Shown: positions 18,732 through 26,999 of the stretch, piece after piece
Numbering within the stretch: position 1 is the first letter of the stretch
How the letters are laid out: every line of letters begins with the position of its first letter
Origin: Aliikangiella marina
GTDB lineage: Bacteria > Pseudomonadota > Gammaproteobacteria > Enterobacterales > Kangiellaceae
DNA length: 64,000 nucleotides
Direction: 5' to 3'
Assembly (NCBI RefSeq): GCF_007004765.1
Contig: NZ_VIKR01000001.1
Location: forward strand, 1,364,001-1,428,000
Program-made: the position numbers and the translations under genes
Notes under the pieces: generated by a model
Databases searched by the model: none
What the model was told of the DNA's origin: nothing
The model's input: only the letters and a program-made list of their open reading frames with translations

Positions 18732-20327
18732 TTAGAGTTCGATTGTTTTTCGCCCGTACATCTTTTCTGCGAGGATATTTATTTGACTGCATTGTTCGAT
18801 CATCTTATTCGATTCAAGCAATTGTTTAGAGTCTTCTTCATACTCTAATCCCATAAAATACTTGAACCATGGCTCCATTCCCAAAGCATAAATACATACT
18901 TGTTTGGGTTTTATCATTTCAACTACACCATATGCTTGGGTACAATCTGAACCATCTAAACGTCGAGTATCTTTTATCGCCTTGGGTACCATTTTTGAAT
19001 GAAGCGCCCCATATAACCAGGTATAAGGGGCTCCTACGCACTCCATGCCAATCGCGTATACATCTAATCCACTCAGTAAGTCACACATATGACGATATAA
19101 ATTAACATCGGGGTTTGCTGAATCAGCCCCAAAGAATAATTTTTTACCGTCAACTTCAATTAGCCAGGCAGCTTTACTTCTAACGTTTAAATCACCGTGT
19201 TCACCAAGAAAAGGAATTGCAGTAATCTTACCATTAGGGATATTTATTTGATCGAGGTCTTCGACTTCGATCACATTAAAATTTAAATGTTTTAAAAGTA
19301 ATTTGATTGAAGGGTCTGCAAGGCTACCCCCGTTATTTTTTGGAACAATTACCTGTGATGTTTTGTATCTTAATTGCAACAAACTCTCAATACACACATG
19401 ATCTTGGTGATTATGCGTCAAACAAATAAAATCTATTTTAGGCGGTATTTCACTATAGCTAATAGTATCTGCTTCGTACTCTTTACCGCGACTTGCTATA
19501 ACAGGATCAATCAAAATAGAAACGTCTTTAGTTTCTACAAGAAAGCCTGCATGCCCGGTATACTGGAGTCTAACTCCACTTTCAACTGGTTTGTGTGGAA
19601 ACTGAGTCTTGTTTTCTGTAAAAAGTTCATTGTAATCTAAGCCACCAGCAAGTTCGTTCGTAGAAAACAGTTCTTTTATTCTTTTTTCACTAATTGGAAT
19701 TTCTCGACTCTTAAATATCTCGTCAACTATTTTCGAATTAAAATCAGCCTCTATCCGCAAATGATTATCATCTGGCAGTCTTGGAGTACTTAAAACAAAT
19801 GGTCTCTCTTCTACTTTTGAAAGCATGCCAAATGATAGAGCTTGTAGATCTTTTTTGTAATATTTACTTTGATATAACAAAGCTTCAATGAGACGATACG
19901 AGGGTCTGTGCTGTAAGTCCATTACTAACTCTACATAGCCACTTAACGCCTGAGGAACCTTTTTGTAAAAAGGCTCAACCGTTTGTCCACTAGTATGAGA
20001 TTCTAGCATCTCATCAAGAGCATTTATTGCAGAAGATAGTTCAACTAAATCACTGCACTTGGTGTCAATATCATTAATTAAATTCTGTATGTCTTCTAGC
20101 TGTTCTTCGCTACAATGTAAGAAATCACCGCCAGTCACTACTGATTCCTTTGCAGCACTAATATGCAATTCATAGTTATTCACAAAAGAATTCATAATTC
20201 TCTTATGCGTATTCACCATATATCTAGCTGCAGTAACCGGTGGAAGTAGGTATGACCACGCATACCAGTTATTAAATAATGGTTCAAAATAAACATCTTC
20301 TTTAAGATAGAACAATCTATCGGTCAT
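18732..20327 (-). CDS. CmlA-like di-iron beta-hydroxylase (MBL fold)
   Basis: 531 residues, against 532 for CmlA, the chloramphenicol enzyme that beta-hydroxylates a carrier-bound aminophenylalanine. The N-terminus starts KEDVYFEPLFNNWYAW, typical of this family, followed by an alpha-helical domain. The C-terminal half is a metallo-beta-lactamase fold with THNHQDH placing H305, H307, D309 and H310, then GEH (E376, H377) and D402. As I remember CmlA, its iron ligands include H305, H307, D309, H310, E377 and D403, so conservation is nearly position for position. It likely hydroxylates the beta-carbon of an amino acid on one of the NRPS carrier domains. The substrate is unknown; Asp, Ser or a residue added beyond the window are candidates. 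Plain MBL hydrolase is the less likely alternative. Confidence 0.88.
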   Translation of the reverse strand: MTDRLFYLKEDVYFEPLFNNWYAWSYLLPPVTAARYMVNTHKRIMNSFVNNYELHISAAKESVVTGGDFLHCSEEQLEDIQNLINDIDTKCSDLVELSSAINALDEMLESHTSGQTVEPFYKKVPQALSGYVELVMDLQHRPSYRLIEALLYQSKYYKKDLQALSFGMLSKVEERPFVLSTPRLPDDNHLRIEADFNSKIVDEIFKSREIPISEKRIKELFSTNELAGGLDYNELFTENKTQFPHKPVESGVRLQYTGHAGFLVETKDVSILIDPVIASRGKEYEADTISYSEIPPKIDFICLTHNHQDHVCIESLLQLRYKTSQVIVPKNNGGSLADPSIKLLLKHLNFNVIEVEDLDQINIPNGKITAIPFLGEHGDLNVRSKAAWLIEVDGKKLFFGADSANPDVNLYRHMCDLLSGLDVYAIGMECVGAPYTWLYGALHSKMVPKAIKDTRRLDGSDCTQAYGVVEMIKPKQVCIYALGMEPWFKYFMGLEYEEDSKQLLESNKMIEQCSQINILAEKMYGRKTIEL

Positions 20328-20401
20328 CTTCGGCTTCCTTCTTAATTCTATTCGCCAGATAAATTAGGCTCGTTTACATAATCGCTAAGTTCAATATCAC
20401 T

Positions 20402-21358
20402 TTAAGATAGAACGGTTAAATGCTCTCGTATACTTTCAACAGGATTACTATGGCCATATCTTTGATCTGCGTTTGTTGTTGTTCCAATATTGATCGCGAC
20501 AACTTGGCCAAGCTTATTTATTATCGGCGCTCCGCTACAACCAATTGGTATTCCTTCTTTTTGGTTGTATCGAAAAATTAAACTCTTATCACTTTTTTCC
20601 ACGACTACTGCTTGTCTGGTATTTTGGTATTCCGGCATATTAGCAACTAGCCAAACAGACTCACCAACTTCGGGTGAAGATTCAGCTAAGCAAGCTGCTT
20701 TTACCTGAACGTCTTCAGAAATATGGAATGCGCTAATATCCTTAAAAGAAATAGGTTCCAATTCTCCTATTCTGGCATTTTTTAGTGCAATCATTTGATT
20801 ACTCACGCCCAACTCATGAAACATCCATCTTTCTTTCATTACATCATAAAGTACCGTTGAATCGATTACTGACGGTAGTTCGGCTCCTGTATAAGCTAGA
20901 TTGTTACTAGAAGCATCAATCTCGTGCGCTTTTAATACCTCGTCTAAAACATGTAATGCAGTCAGTACTAATGTGTGTTGGTTATGGTTGACGACAAATC
21001 CATATCCGCCAAAGGCAGAATTAAATCCACTCTTAAACTCCAAACGAACTAAGAAATTATCGAACAACTCGGGTGTGACAAGCTGATTAACAGGAGTTTC
21101 TTGCCACTGTTGCAAATTTATATTTCTTTCTCCATGATAGGCTTTAAAATCATTTCCTCTCAATTTAACTTGATCAGAGGTATGACACGCCTCACTTATC
21201 TTTCCTTGCTTATATAGTGCATAACACCTTTGACATAAATCAATATTGGGACCTGCGGGACAGGTTTGACATTGATAACGTGTACCCACTATTGGGCTTA
21301 CTTTACAGTTAAAGCAATGTTGCCAGAAATGTATTTCTTGCTGCATATTCACATTCAA
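20402..21358 (-). CDS. ZZ-type zinc finger fused to trypsin-like peptidase domain
   Basis: 318 residues, two parts. Residues 12-60 form a cysteine-rich ZZ-like finger (C15, C18, C30, C33, C42, C45, with C58 and H59). Residues about 95-318 look like a chymotrypsin-fold peptidase: ALH places the histidine at H136, and GCSGAP places the serine at S275. The segment where the catalytic Asp normally sits reads NQMIALKN, with Met189 at the expected position, so the triad may be incomplete. No signal peptide is visible, so it is probably cytoplasmic. It sits in the middle of the operon, 73 bp after the S51-like gene and 74 bp before the CmlA-like gene. Its role in the pathway is unknown; self-protection, processing or regulation are only possibilities. 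Confidence 0.75.
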   Translation of the reverse strand: MNVNMQQEIHFWQHCFNCKVSPIVGTRYQCQTCPAGPNIDLCQRCYALYKQGKISEACHTSDQVKLRGNDFKAYHGERNINLQQWQETPVNQLVTPELFDNFLVRLEFKSGFNSAFGGYGFVVNHNQHTLVLTALHVLDEVLKAHEIDASSNNLAYTGAELPSVIDSTVLYDVMKERWMFHELGVSNQMIALKNARIGELEPISFKDISAFHISEDVQVKAACLAESSPEVGESVWLVANMPEYQNTRQAVVVEKSDKSLIFRYNQKEGIPIGCSGAPIINKLGQVVAINIGTTTNADQRYGHSNPVESIREHLTVLS

Positions 21359-21433
21359 TTAACCCACTAAAATCATCAAACCCAAAACACATGAACGAAA
21401 CTGTTGGTACTACGTCAATTATAAAACGATTGG

Positions 21434-22162
21434 TTAATCGGCCTTACTCAATAATTTATTATTCTCTAGGCTTTGAGGCGGCAGTAACACGTTATGTCCT
21501 AATTCGACACCATCATCTGATTGACTTCGACATTCGACTATAGAGTTTCTCAAAGGCTCTATCGTCATATCTGAGTGGTAAATCATTCCACCACCTGCCG
21601 ATAGACCGAAGCCTTTATTATATTGCCCACTCGACGCTAGTAGTTTCTTAAGACTATTCCAATTGCTTTCTTTTTCACTGACTTCAACAAAATAAGGAAG
21701 TAACTTTAAGCCTTCAATAAGAGTTCCGTCACAATTCGCAATTCCTAAACCTAGCTGAATAGCACCGGCGGATATTCCAATGAGTACAGCGCCCGAGTAG
21801 TACTTCTCAATTACGGTTTTAGCCATACCGGTCTTTTCAAGAATCTCTGAGGCGACCTTAATATCTCCACCCGCTAGCAATATGAGATCTGCTGACTCAA
21901 GGAATTCTTGTTCTTCTTTAGAATATTGACTCGTAATCATTCTGCTTTCGTGAAGATCAATATTATCCATTGCAGCTTTAAACAATTCAAAAAACTCAGG
22001 TTTATCACCGTTAGCCGCACCAATGTATGCGGCTTTGGTGATAGAAGCTTTTTTAGTATCTAGATTTTCGCGAATAGATTCGATAAATCGATTTTCAGCT
22101 ATATTCCAAAACAACAGCTGACTATCCGCGAGAAGATACAAAGATTTTCTGTGTTCAGACAT
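21434..22162 (-). CDS. Peptidase S51 / class I glutamine amidotransferase-like protein
   Basis: 242 residues with a GISAGA nucleophile elbow (serine near residue 131) and an upstream LLAGGD motif, the pattern of the S51 family (dipeptidase E, cyanophycinase). These enzymes cleave Asp-containing dipeptides or beta-aspartyl bonds with a Ser-His-Glu/Asp apparatus. No signal peptide is seen. The gene ends 73 bp before the ZZ-protease gene and starts only 2 bp after the halogenase stop, so it is translationally close to the halogenase. Because module 2 reads as aspartate, hydrolysis of an aspartyl peptide bond (maturation or self-resistance) is conceivable, but this is inference only. Confidence 0.75.
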   Translation of the reverse strand: MSEHRKSLYLLADSQLLFWNIAENRFIESIRENLDTKKASITKAAYIGAANGDKPEFFELFKAAMDNIDLHESRMITSQYSKEEQEFLESADLILLAGGDIKVASEILEKTGMAKTVIEKYYSGAVLIGISAGAIQLGLGIANCDGTLIEGLKLLPYFVEVSEKESNWNSLKKLLASSGQYNKGFGLSAGGGMIYHSDMTIEPLRNSIVECRSQSDDGVELGHNVLLPPQSLENNKLLSKAD

Positions 22163-22164
22163 TA

Positions 22165-23085
22165 CTACTCTTCTAATGCAAATTCTTTATCACGAGTATT
22201 TTTAGTAACTCTACGGTTATGACTATATTTGTCTTCACCAGCAACTAATACCGTACCATATTTATCTAACGATAATACTGTTCCGTATTCGTCAACCGTG
22301 TCAGTTTCTGGATAAACTTTTACACAGGTCGGGACATATCTCGCGGTAAAACCGAGACGAGTTTTATTCTTGCTTGAATTAGGAAAAGATGAATGCATCA
22401 ATGTAGACCAAAATATAACAAATTGACCGGCTTTCATCTCAATTGAAACAGCTTTTGATTCATCAGGAACAAAATCTGGGTCTTTTTGTAGGTTTCTATA
22501 ATCATATCCAAAGAAACCACGTTTCATACCATCTTTTTCAAGTTTGTTTACTTGGTCTGGCTGATATTTCATTTCCTTTGACTCATCGTATACCATTTCT
22601 TCTTGAGTACCTGGTATAAAACGCAAACAACCATTTTCTTCAGTTGCATCAGTTACGGCAGTCCATACCGTGACCGCCCCGCCAAACTCAGAACTTGGCC
22701 ATTCTATTTGAGGGGCACCTGACGCATGAGCAAACGTATCTGCCTGATGCCAATCAGTACCCTCATCTCCCGGATACTTTGGAAATAACTCTGAACGCCA
22801 ACAAATAATATCTGGACCTAATATTCCTTCTAACTTGTCCAAAATCTGACGTTTCATAATATGCTGACTAAAGAAATTAATATCTAAATGGCGATCGTAG
22901 CCAGCCAGAAGACTTGCGTGATCAACGTCGTAAACGGCGTATTCTCTGTCAAACATTTCAGCTCTAAGCTTTTTATACTCTTCTCGAATTTCTTCGGCAT
23001 CATAAAGATCAAAAGGTCCTAAATATCCATCCCTTCTAAATTGTGCGATCTGTTCATCGCTTAAGCTAAACTTTTTCTTAGTCAT
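22165..23085 (-). CDS. SyrB2-like non-haem Fe(II)/2-oxoglutarate halogenase
   Basis: 306 residues (SyrB2 is about 310). It matches my memory of SyrB2 through the whole length, including GPFDLYDAEE, FPKYPGDEGTDWHQADTFA and RRGFFGYDYR-like segments. The facial triad is decisive: H113-Q-A115, with alanine where hydroxylases have Asp/Glu, leaves the site for chloride. The second histidine is H231 (STLMHSSFP), followed by an arginine-rich KTRLGFTARY stretch for 2-oxoglutarate. SyrB2 chlorinates the gamma-methyl of threonine bound to the SyrB1 carrier. Here the adjacent stand-alone A domain reads valine, so gamma-chlorination of valyl-S-PCP is inferred. General annotation would call this phytanoyl-CoA dioxygenase, which would miss the function. 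Confidence 0.93.
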   Translation of the reverse strand: MTKKKFSLSDEQIAQFRRDGYLGPFDLYDAEEIREEYKKLRAEMFDREYAVYDVDHASLLAGYDRHLDINFFSQHIMKRQILDKLEGILGPDIICWRSELFPKYPGDEGTDWHQADTFAHASGAPQIEWPSSEFGGAVTVWTAVTDATEENGCLRFIPGTQEEMVYDESKEMKYQPDQVNKLEKDGMKRGFFGYDYRNLQKDPDFVPDESKAVSIEMKAGQFVIFWSTLMHSSFPNSSKNKTRLGFTARYVPTCVKVYPETDTVDEYGTVLSLDKYGTVLVAGEDKYSHNRRVTKNTRDKEFALEE

Positions 23086-23134
23086 AAGTTAATTCCTTAA
23101 GGTTTTAAATGAATGATTCTTACAGGCTTTCTTA

Positions 23135-23395
23135 CTAAGCATCTAACGCTTCAGTCGAAGCGTTTGTTTCTGCTTTAGAATAAAGCTCTACCCACTCTGC
23201 AATTGTTGGAGCGGCCATTAATTTTGCCGTTTCTACGGTGCGATTAATTTGTTTTTCTACAACAATTTGAAGTTCGACAACAGTTAATGAAGATACTCCT
23301 AAGTCAAAAAAGTCTTCATTTAACTCAATATTCTTCATTAGCTCTTTTTCTCTAAACGAATTTAGGATTAAACTCTCAATTTCTTTTGTTTCCAT
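23135..23395 (-). CDS. Stand-alone peptidyl carrier protein
   Basis: 86 residues forming a single carrier domain. The phosphopantetheine motif is FFDLGVSSLTVVEL, with the modified serine being the second of the two adjacent serines. It lies 19 bp downstream of the stand-alone A domain and 49 bp before the halogenase. In syringomycin, SyrB1 combines A and T domains in one protein; here they are two genes. It is the expected platform on which the amino acid is held during halogenation and from which the aminoacyl shuttle removes it. Confidence 0.9.
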   Translation of the reverse strand: METKEIESLILNSFREKELMKNIELNEDFFDLGVSSLTVVELQIVVEKQINRTVETAKLMAAPTIAEWVELYSKAETNASTEALDA

Positions 23396-23414
23396 TTTTA
23401 ACTTCCTATTTTAA

Positions 23415-24926
23415 TTAAGTTGTGCTCATTAATTTTTTATCAACTTTACCATTATTATTGATCGGTAAACTTTCACTAAAGATAAAACTGTCCGGTATCA
23501 TGTAGTCAGGTAGTATCTTCGCCAACATTGACTTAATTGACTTTGGCGAGAGTTCATGTTCTTCCTTTACTTGAATATAGGCGACTAATATTTGATCACC
23601 TGATTCATATTTTTTGGTGGTAACGATCGCGTCAACCACTTCCTTGACTTTAACAATAGCTGATTTGACTTCCTCTAACGACACTCTATAACCACGTATT
23701 TTTACTTGATTATCTTTACGACCATGAAACAATATTTCACCATTTTCATTTCTCGCTACTAAATCTCCGGTTCGATAGATAAGCCCAGTATCTATCTTAT
23801 CGTTATAAAAGAAATTTTGATTATTGCTATCATTTAGATAACCTAAAGCGACACCAGAACCGCTGGTATAGAGTTCACCTAAGCGACCATCTTTTACTGG
23901 ATTAAAATTCTCATCTAAAATAAAGACATTGGTTCCCGTAATAGCTTTACCAATCGGTACATTCGTGTCAGGCAAGTTATTTTTGGTCATCTTATGGCAG
24001 CAAGTAAAAGTAGTATTTTCAGTTGGACCATATCCATTTATCATCGTAATATCTGGGAACTGGTTGATCACTTTTCTAATGTATTTAGCACTTAACACAT
24101 CTCCACCAGCTAACAAAACTCTTAGCGGCCTTAAAACGTCAATAAACTTATCTGCAACTAAGTGGAATAAAGCCGCAGTTAACCATAAGATAGTGACATT
24201 ATTATTTACTAGATCTTGTTTTAGCCGATTAGGATCTAAACCTTTTCCGGAATATAAAGCGACACACGCACCATTTAATAGTGCCCCCCAAAATTCAAAG
24301 GTTGATGCATCAAAATTAGCTGGTGCAAATTGCAAAATACAATCTGTTTCAGCAACACTAATGTAGTTAGTTTCCTTGACTAATCGAATTACTGCTCTAT
24401 GTGGAACCTCGACGCCTTTGGGGTCCCCGGTTGAGCCGGAAGTAAACATAACGTAAGCTCGAGAATCAGGCTCACCGTTAATACTTTGAAATTCGGAAAG
24501 TTCTTGCTCAAAGAGCCCTTTTTCTTCAAACAATATTATTGGTAATGTCGAAAGAGAGCTAACTTGACTCGTTTTATTTGCTATCAGTAATTTAACTTTG
24601 GCTATATCTAAATACTTTTCAATTCTGTGTATCGGAAGTTGGCTATCAATTGGTAGATAGGCTGCCCCACATTTTAAAATTGCTATGATCGAAACGACAA
24701 ATTCGATAGTGTGTGACATTTCTAGCGCTACAATATCGCTAACACCGACATTTTTCGCTTTTAGATGGCTCGCTAAATTATTTGCCCTCGCATTAAGCAC
24801 TGAGTAAGTAATACTTTCACCGGAATATTTAACTGCAATATTGTCAGGATTTGTTATTGCATACTGTTCAAATAATTTATGTATGTTGCTTGGTTGTGTT
24901 TTACGCGAAAATGGGTTGTTGTTCAT
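23415..24926 (-). CDS. Stand-alone NRPS adenylation domain, predicted valine
   Basis: 503 residues, a complete A domain without C or T domains. FTSGSTGDPKG is at 161-171; FDASTFEFW (near 204), GYGPTENTT, YRTGD and NNNGKVDKK are all present, including the catalytic lysine. The specificity residues read D-A-F-W-L-G-G-T-F-K, matching the valine code DAFWIGGTFK of gramicidin and surfactin synthetases. It should load valine on the neighbouring free carrier protein. Its start overlaps the upstream shuttle gene by 26 bp, implying coupled translation. It can also supply an amino acid for the A-truncated module 3 of the giant NRPS. Confidence 0.92.
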   Translation of the reverse strand: MNNNPFSRKTQPSNIHKLFEQYAITNPDNIAVKYSGESITYSVLNARANNLASHLKAKNVGVSDIVALEMSHTIEFVVSIIAILKCGAAYLPIDSQLPIHRIEKYLDIAKVKLLIANKTSQVSSLSTLPIILFEEKGLFEQELSEFQSINGEPDSRAYVMFTSGSTGDPKGVEVPHRAVIRLVKETNYISVAETDCILQFAPANFDASTFEFWGALLNGACVALYSGKGLDPNRLKQDLVNNNVTILWLTAALFHLVADKFIDVLRPLRVLLAGGDVLSAKYIRKVINQFPDITMINGYGPTENTTFTCCHKMTKNNLPDTNVPIGKAITGTNVFILDENFNPVKDGRLGELYTSGSGVALGYLNDSNNQNFFYNDKIDTGLIYRTGDLVARNENGEILFHGRKDNQVKIRGYRVSLEEVKSAIVKVKEVVDAIVTTKKYESGDQILVAYIQVKEEHELSPKSIKSMLAKILPDYMIPDSFIFSESLPINNNGKVDKKLMSTT

Positions 24927-25743
24927 AGAGATAATTCCAAATAGTAATCATAGTGCTTGAATCTTCACGCAATAGACCGTAATGGTCGGCTTCCGGATCA
25001 ATGTATATTTCCGAATTTGAAATTAAATCAGCAATTTTTTGCGAACTAGTAACATTTGCTTGTACGTCCCTCTCACCGGTTAAAATGAGCGTATGATGGC
25101 TAACATATTCAGCAAGATGTTCAAAATCACTCGATTTATAAGATAAATAATTTGCTGCATGTCTTCTCAAAAATTCTTTTTTTGTAAAAGGAAGATCAAT
25201 TCCATCGGGGCGATTTGAGGAATCTTCAAACCGATCACCTTTTATCTTCTCGAAAACCAAGTTTAAATGTTCTTCGTCTTTAGCGGCAAGGGACAATAAA
25301 CTATCGATTTCTGAGGCGAATTGAGTGGTACAGGCTGAATCATGCAGCATAGTATATTCACCATGAGCAAGAATTAAGTTATTGATTATATTTGGATATC
25401 TATTTGCAGCGGCTAAGGCAATGCCGGCTCCAGAACAATAGCCAACCATTATAAAGCTTTTAGCACCACTTTTATCTAATACATCTTTTAAATCTCTAAC
25501 ATGGTTCTCCAGAACAAACTCATTCTCAGTAATATTTCGCTCTGAATCTTCTAGAATAGAACGCGTTTCCCAAACAATAGAATTGTAGTGAGGCTGGAAA
25601 AACTCACAAAAATGCCGGGCCATCTCAAGCTTTAGACCAAACGGGATGATTAGTGCAATCCAAGGCTTCCCCGGTCGGCTTGATTTAGTTATGGCATAAT
25701 TTATATCTATACCGTCAAAACTTTGCAGGGTTTTCTTTTCCAT
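24901..25743 (-). CDS. SyrC/CmaE-like aminoacyltransferase (alpha/beta hydrolase fold)
   Basis: 280 residues. The nucleophile elbow is GYCSGAG with Cys103 instead of serine; CmaE of the coronamic acid pathway uses Cys105 and SyrC also uses a cysteine. A TGERD segment and a late histidine (DPEADHYGLL) complete the likely triad. CmaE and SyrC move a halogenated or native aminoacyl group between carrier proteins. The gene precedes the Val-specific A domain, free PCP and halogenase, so this protein is the natural link carrying the modified valyl group to the NRPS. A plain alpha/beta hydrolase is the alternative; the Cys nucleophile and context argue against it. Confidence 0.85.
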   Translation of the reverse strand: MEKKTLQSFDGIDINYAITKSSRPGKPWIALIIPFGLKLEMARHFCEFFQPHYNSIVWETRSILEDSERNITENEFVLENHVRDLKDVLDKSGAKSFIMVGYCSGAGIALAAANRYPNIINNLILAHGEYTMLHDSACTTQFASEIDSLLSLAAKDEEHLNLVFEKIKGDRFEDSSNRPDGIDLPFTKKEFLRRHAANYLSYKSSDFEHLAEYVSHHTLILTGERDVQANVTSSQKIADLISNSEIYIDPEADHYGLLREDSSTMITIWNYLYEQQPIFA

Positions 25744-25832
25744 AGTTTCCTCTTTAATTTCGATATAAGCGTGCTTAAAATGCAGTTATTTTTAATTAAC
25801 TTTAAGCGCTCAGATTGTGCTGGTTATTTTAA

Positions 25833-26630
25833 TTAGGCGAATTCTGGCACTTGAGTCTTTTGTGTGCCCATTAACGCATTTAGTTCTTTGCTGATAAATG
25901 AAAGCAATTTTTGTTCATCGGTATGAACAAAGAAGTGCCCTCCATTAAACCTCTTACTTGAAAACGAATTTTGAGTATGAACTCCCCAGGCTGCCAAATC
26001 TGCATCACCGATATTTTCTTCCTCGTCCCCTGCTAATGCATGTATTTGGCAATCAAGGACCGAAGCTTCTTTGAATTGATAACTTTCAAGCAACTTGAAA
26101 TCACCTCTTAGTTGCGGCATAAAAACGCTACGCAAATCTTTGTCCCTCAAGACATTACCTAAATTGTCTCCATAAGTTAGCAATAGTTCATTCACAAACT
26201 CATCTTCGGGTAACTCGCCAATAGGCTTATTCGGATAATACAATTGAGGTGCGGGCATCCCCGACGGTATATATAACAATGGCAACATTAAGTTACTTTG
26301 CTGTAAAACTCTTAGCCATTCAAAGCTAACCATAGCACCTAAACTGTGTCCAAATACAACATAAGGTTTAGTAAGAAAAGCTTTTAACTCGTCGCAAAGC
26401 TTTTCGGTCAATTCAGGAAACTCTGTGATGTATTTTTCATTAAAACGCTTTTCTCTACCAGGTAACTGTACTGCGCACAATTCGACATTTGCTGGAAGTA
26501 ATCTAGGCCAATCACGATAGGCCGAAGCACTACCTCCGCCATAGTGAAAGCAGATAAGTCTCATTGTTGCGCTAGGGTTTGGCTTATGAATCACCATCCA
26601 AGGCGTTTCATTCTCCCCTCGAGTCACCAT
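25833..26630 (-). CDS. Type II thioesterase (operon copy)
   Basis: 265 residues, typical of external NRPS thioesterases such as GrsT. It shows LICFHYGGGSA near the N-terminus, LPGRE, a GHSLGA nucleophile elbow, and a terminal histidine in NGGHFFVH. Such enzymes hydrolyse aberrant acyl groups from carrier domains, and some also release intermediates. It lies 24 bp downstream of the MbtH gene and 89 bp before the aminoacyl shuttle. A second thioesterase of the same class is encoded divergently at 28246. Confidence 0.92.
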   Translation of the reverse strand: MVTRGENETPWMVIHKPNPSATMRLICFHYGGGSASAYRDWPRLLPANVELCAVQLPGREKRFNEKYITEFPELTEKLCDELKAFLTKPYVVFGHSLGAMVSFEWLRVLQQSNLMLPLLYIPSGMPAPQLYYPNKPIGELPEDEFVNELLLTYGDNLGNVLRDKDLRSVFMPQLRGDFKLLESYQFKEASVLDCQIHALAGDEEENIGDADLAAWGVHTQNSFSSKRFNGGHFFVHTDEQKLLSFISKELNALMGTQKTQVPEFA

Positions 26631-26654
26631 TAATAATCCCTGTTTTATGCTTCT

Positions 26655-26915
26655 TTATGAAGTCGCATCTGCGACGTTTTTGTCGTCAGAAGCTGCTTTC
26701 TCTTGCTCTATTTTTTCCATGTGTTTGCGTAAACTAAGCGGGCGCATGTCGGTCCAAACCTTGTCAATATACTCTAGGCACTCTGCTTTTGTTCCAGACA
26801 TCCCCTCGTTATGCCAACCTAGCGCATTTTCTCTATCAGCTAACCAGATCGAATATTGCTCTTCATGATTTATTACTACATTGTAAGTTCGTGTATCTTC
26901 TTCTTGATCAAACAT
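26655..26915 (-). CDS. MbtH-like protein
   Basis: 86 residues. It has the invariant tryptophans of MbtH proteins: YSIWLADRENALGWH, then SGTKAECLEYI, VWTDMRPLSLRKHM. MbtH proteins bind adenylation domains and are often needed for their solubility and activity. Its place near the operon head suggests it serves the four or more A domains of this cluster, including the stand-alone valine A domain. Confidence 0.96.
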   Translation of the reverse strand: MFDQEEDTRTYNVVINHEEQYSIWLADRENALGWHNEGMSGTKAECLEYIDKVWTDMRPLSLRKHMEKIEQEKAASDDKNVADATS

Positions 26916-26999
26916 AAATTTTACCTTTGTTTGTGTCTAAGCTGCGAGTTTCCAATCCTGAAAATACGATTTAATCACGCATACTCATTTCGTTTTGTA

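Noticed and set aside
20299-20414. Exact 14-bp direct repeat CTTTAAGATAGAAC at 20300 and 20400 flanking the CmlA/protease junction
   Set aside because: Several 14-bp exact repeats are expected by chance in 64 kb, and one copy is in coding sequence consistent with the family's N-terminus.
22165-23085. Phytanoyl-CoA dioxygenase hydroxylase
   Set aside because: The acidic metal ligand is replaced by alanine (H113-Q-A115), the hallmark of halogenases, and the protein matches SyrB2 end to end.
24901-25743. Ordinary alpha/beta hydrolase or third thioesterase
   Set aside because: The nucleophile is cysteine in GYCSG, and the gene overlaps the stand-alone A domain; SyrC/CmaE-like transfer fits better.
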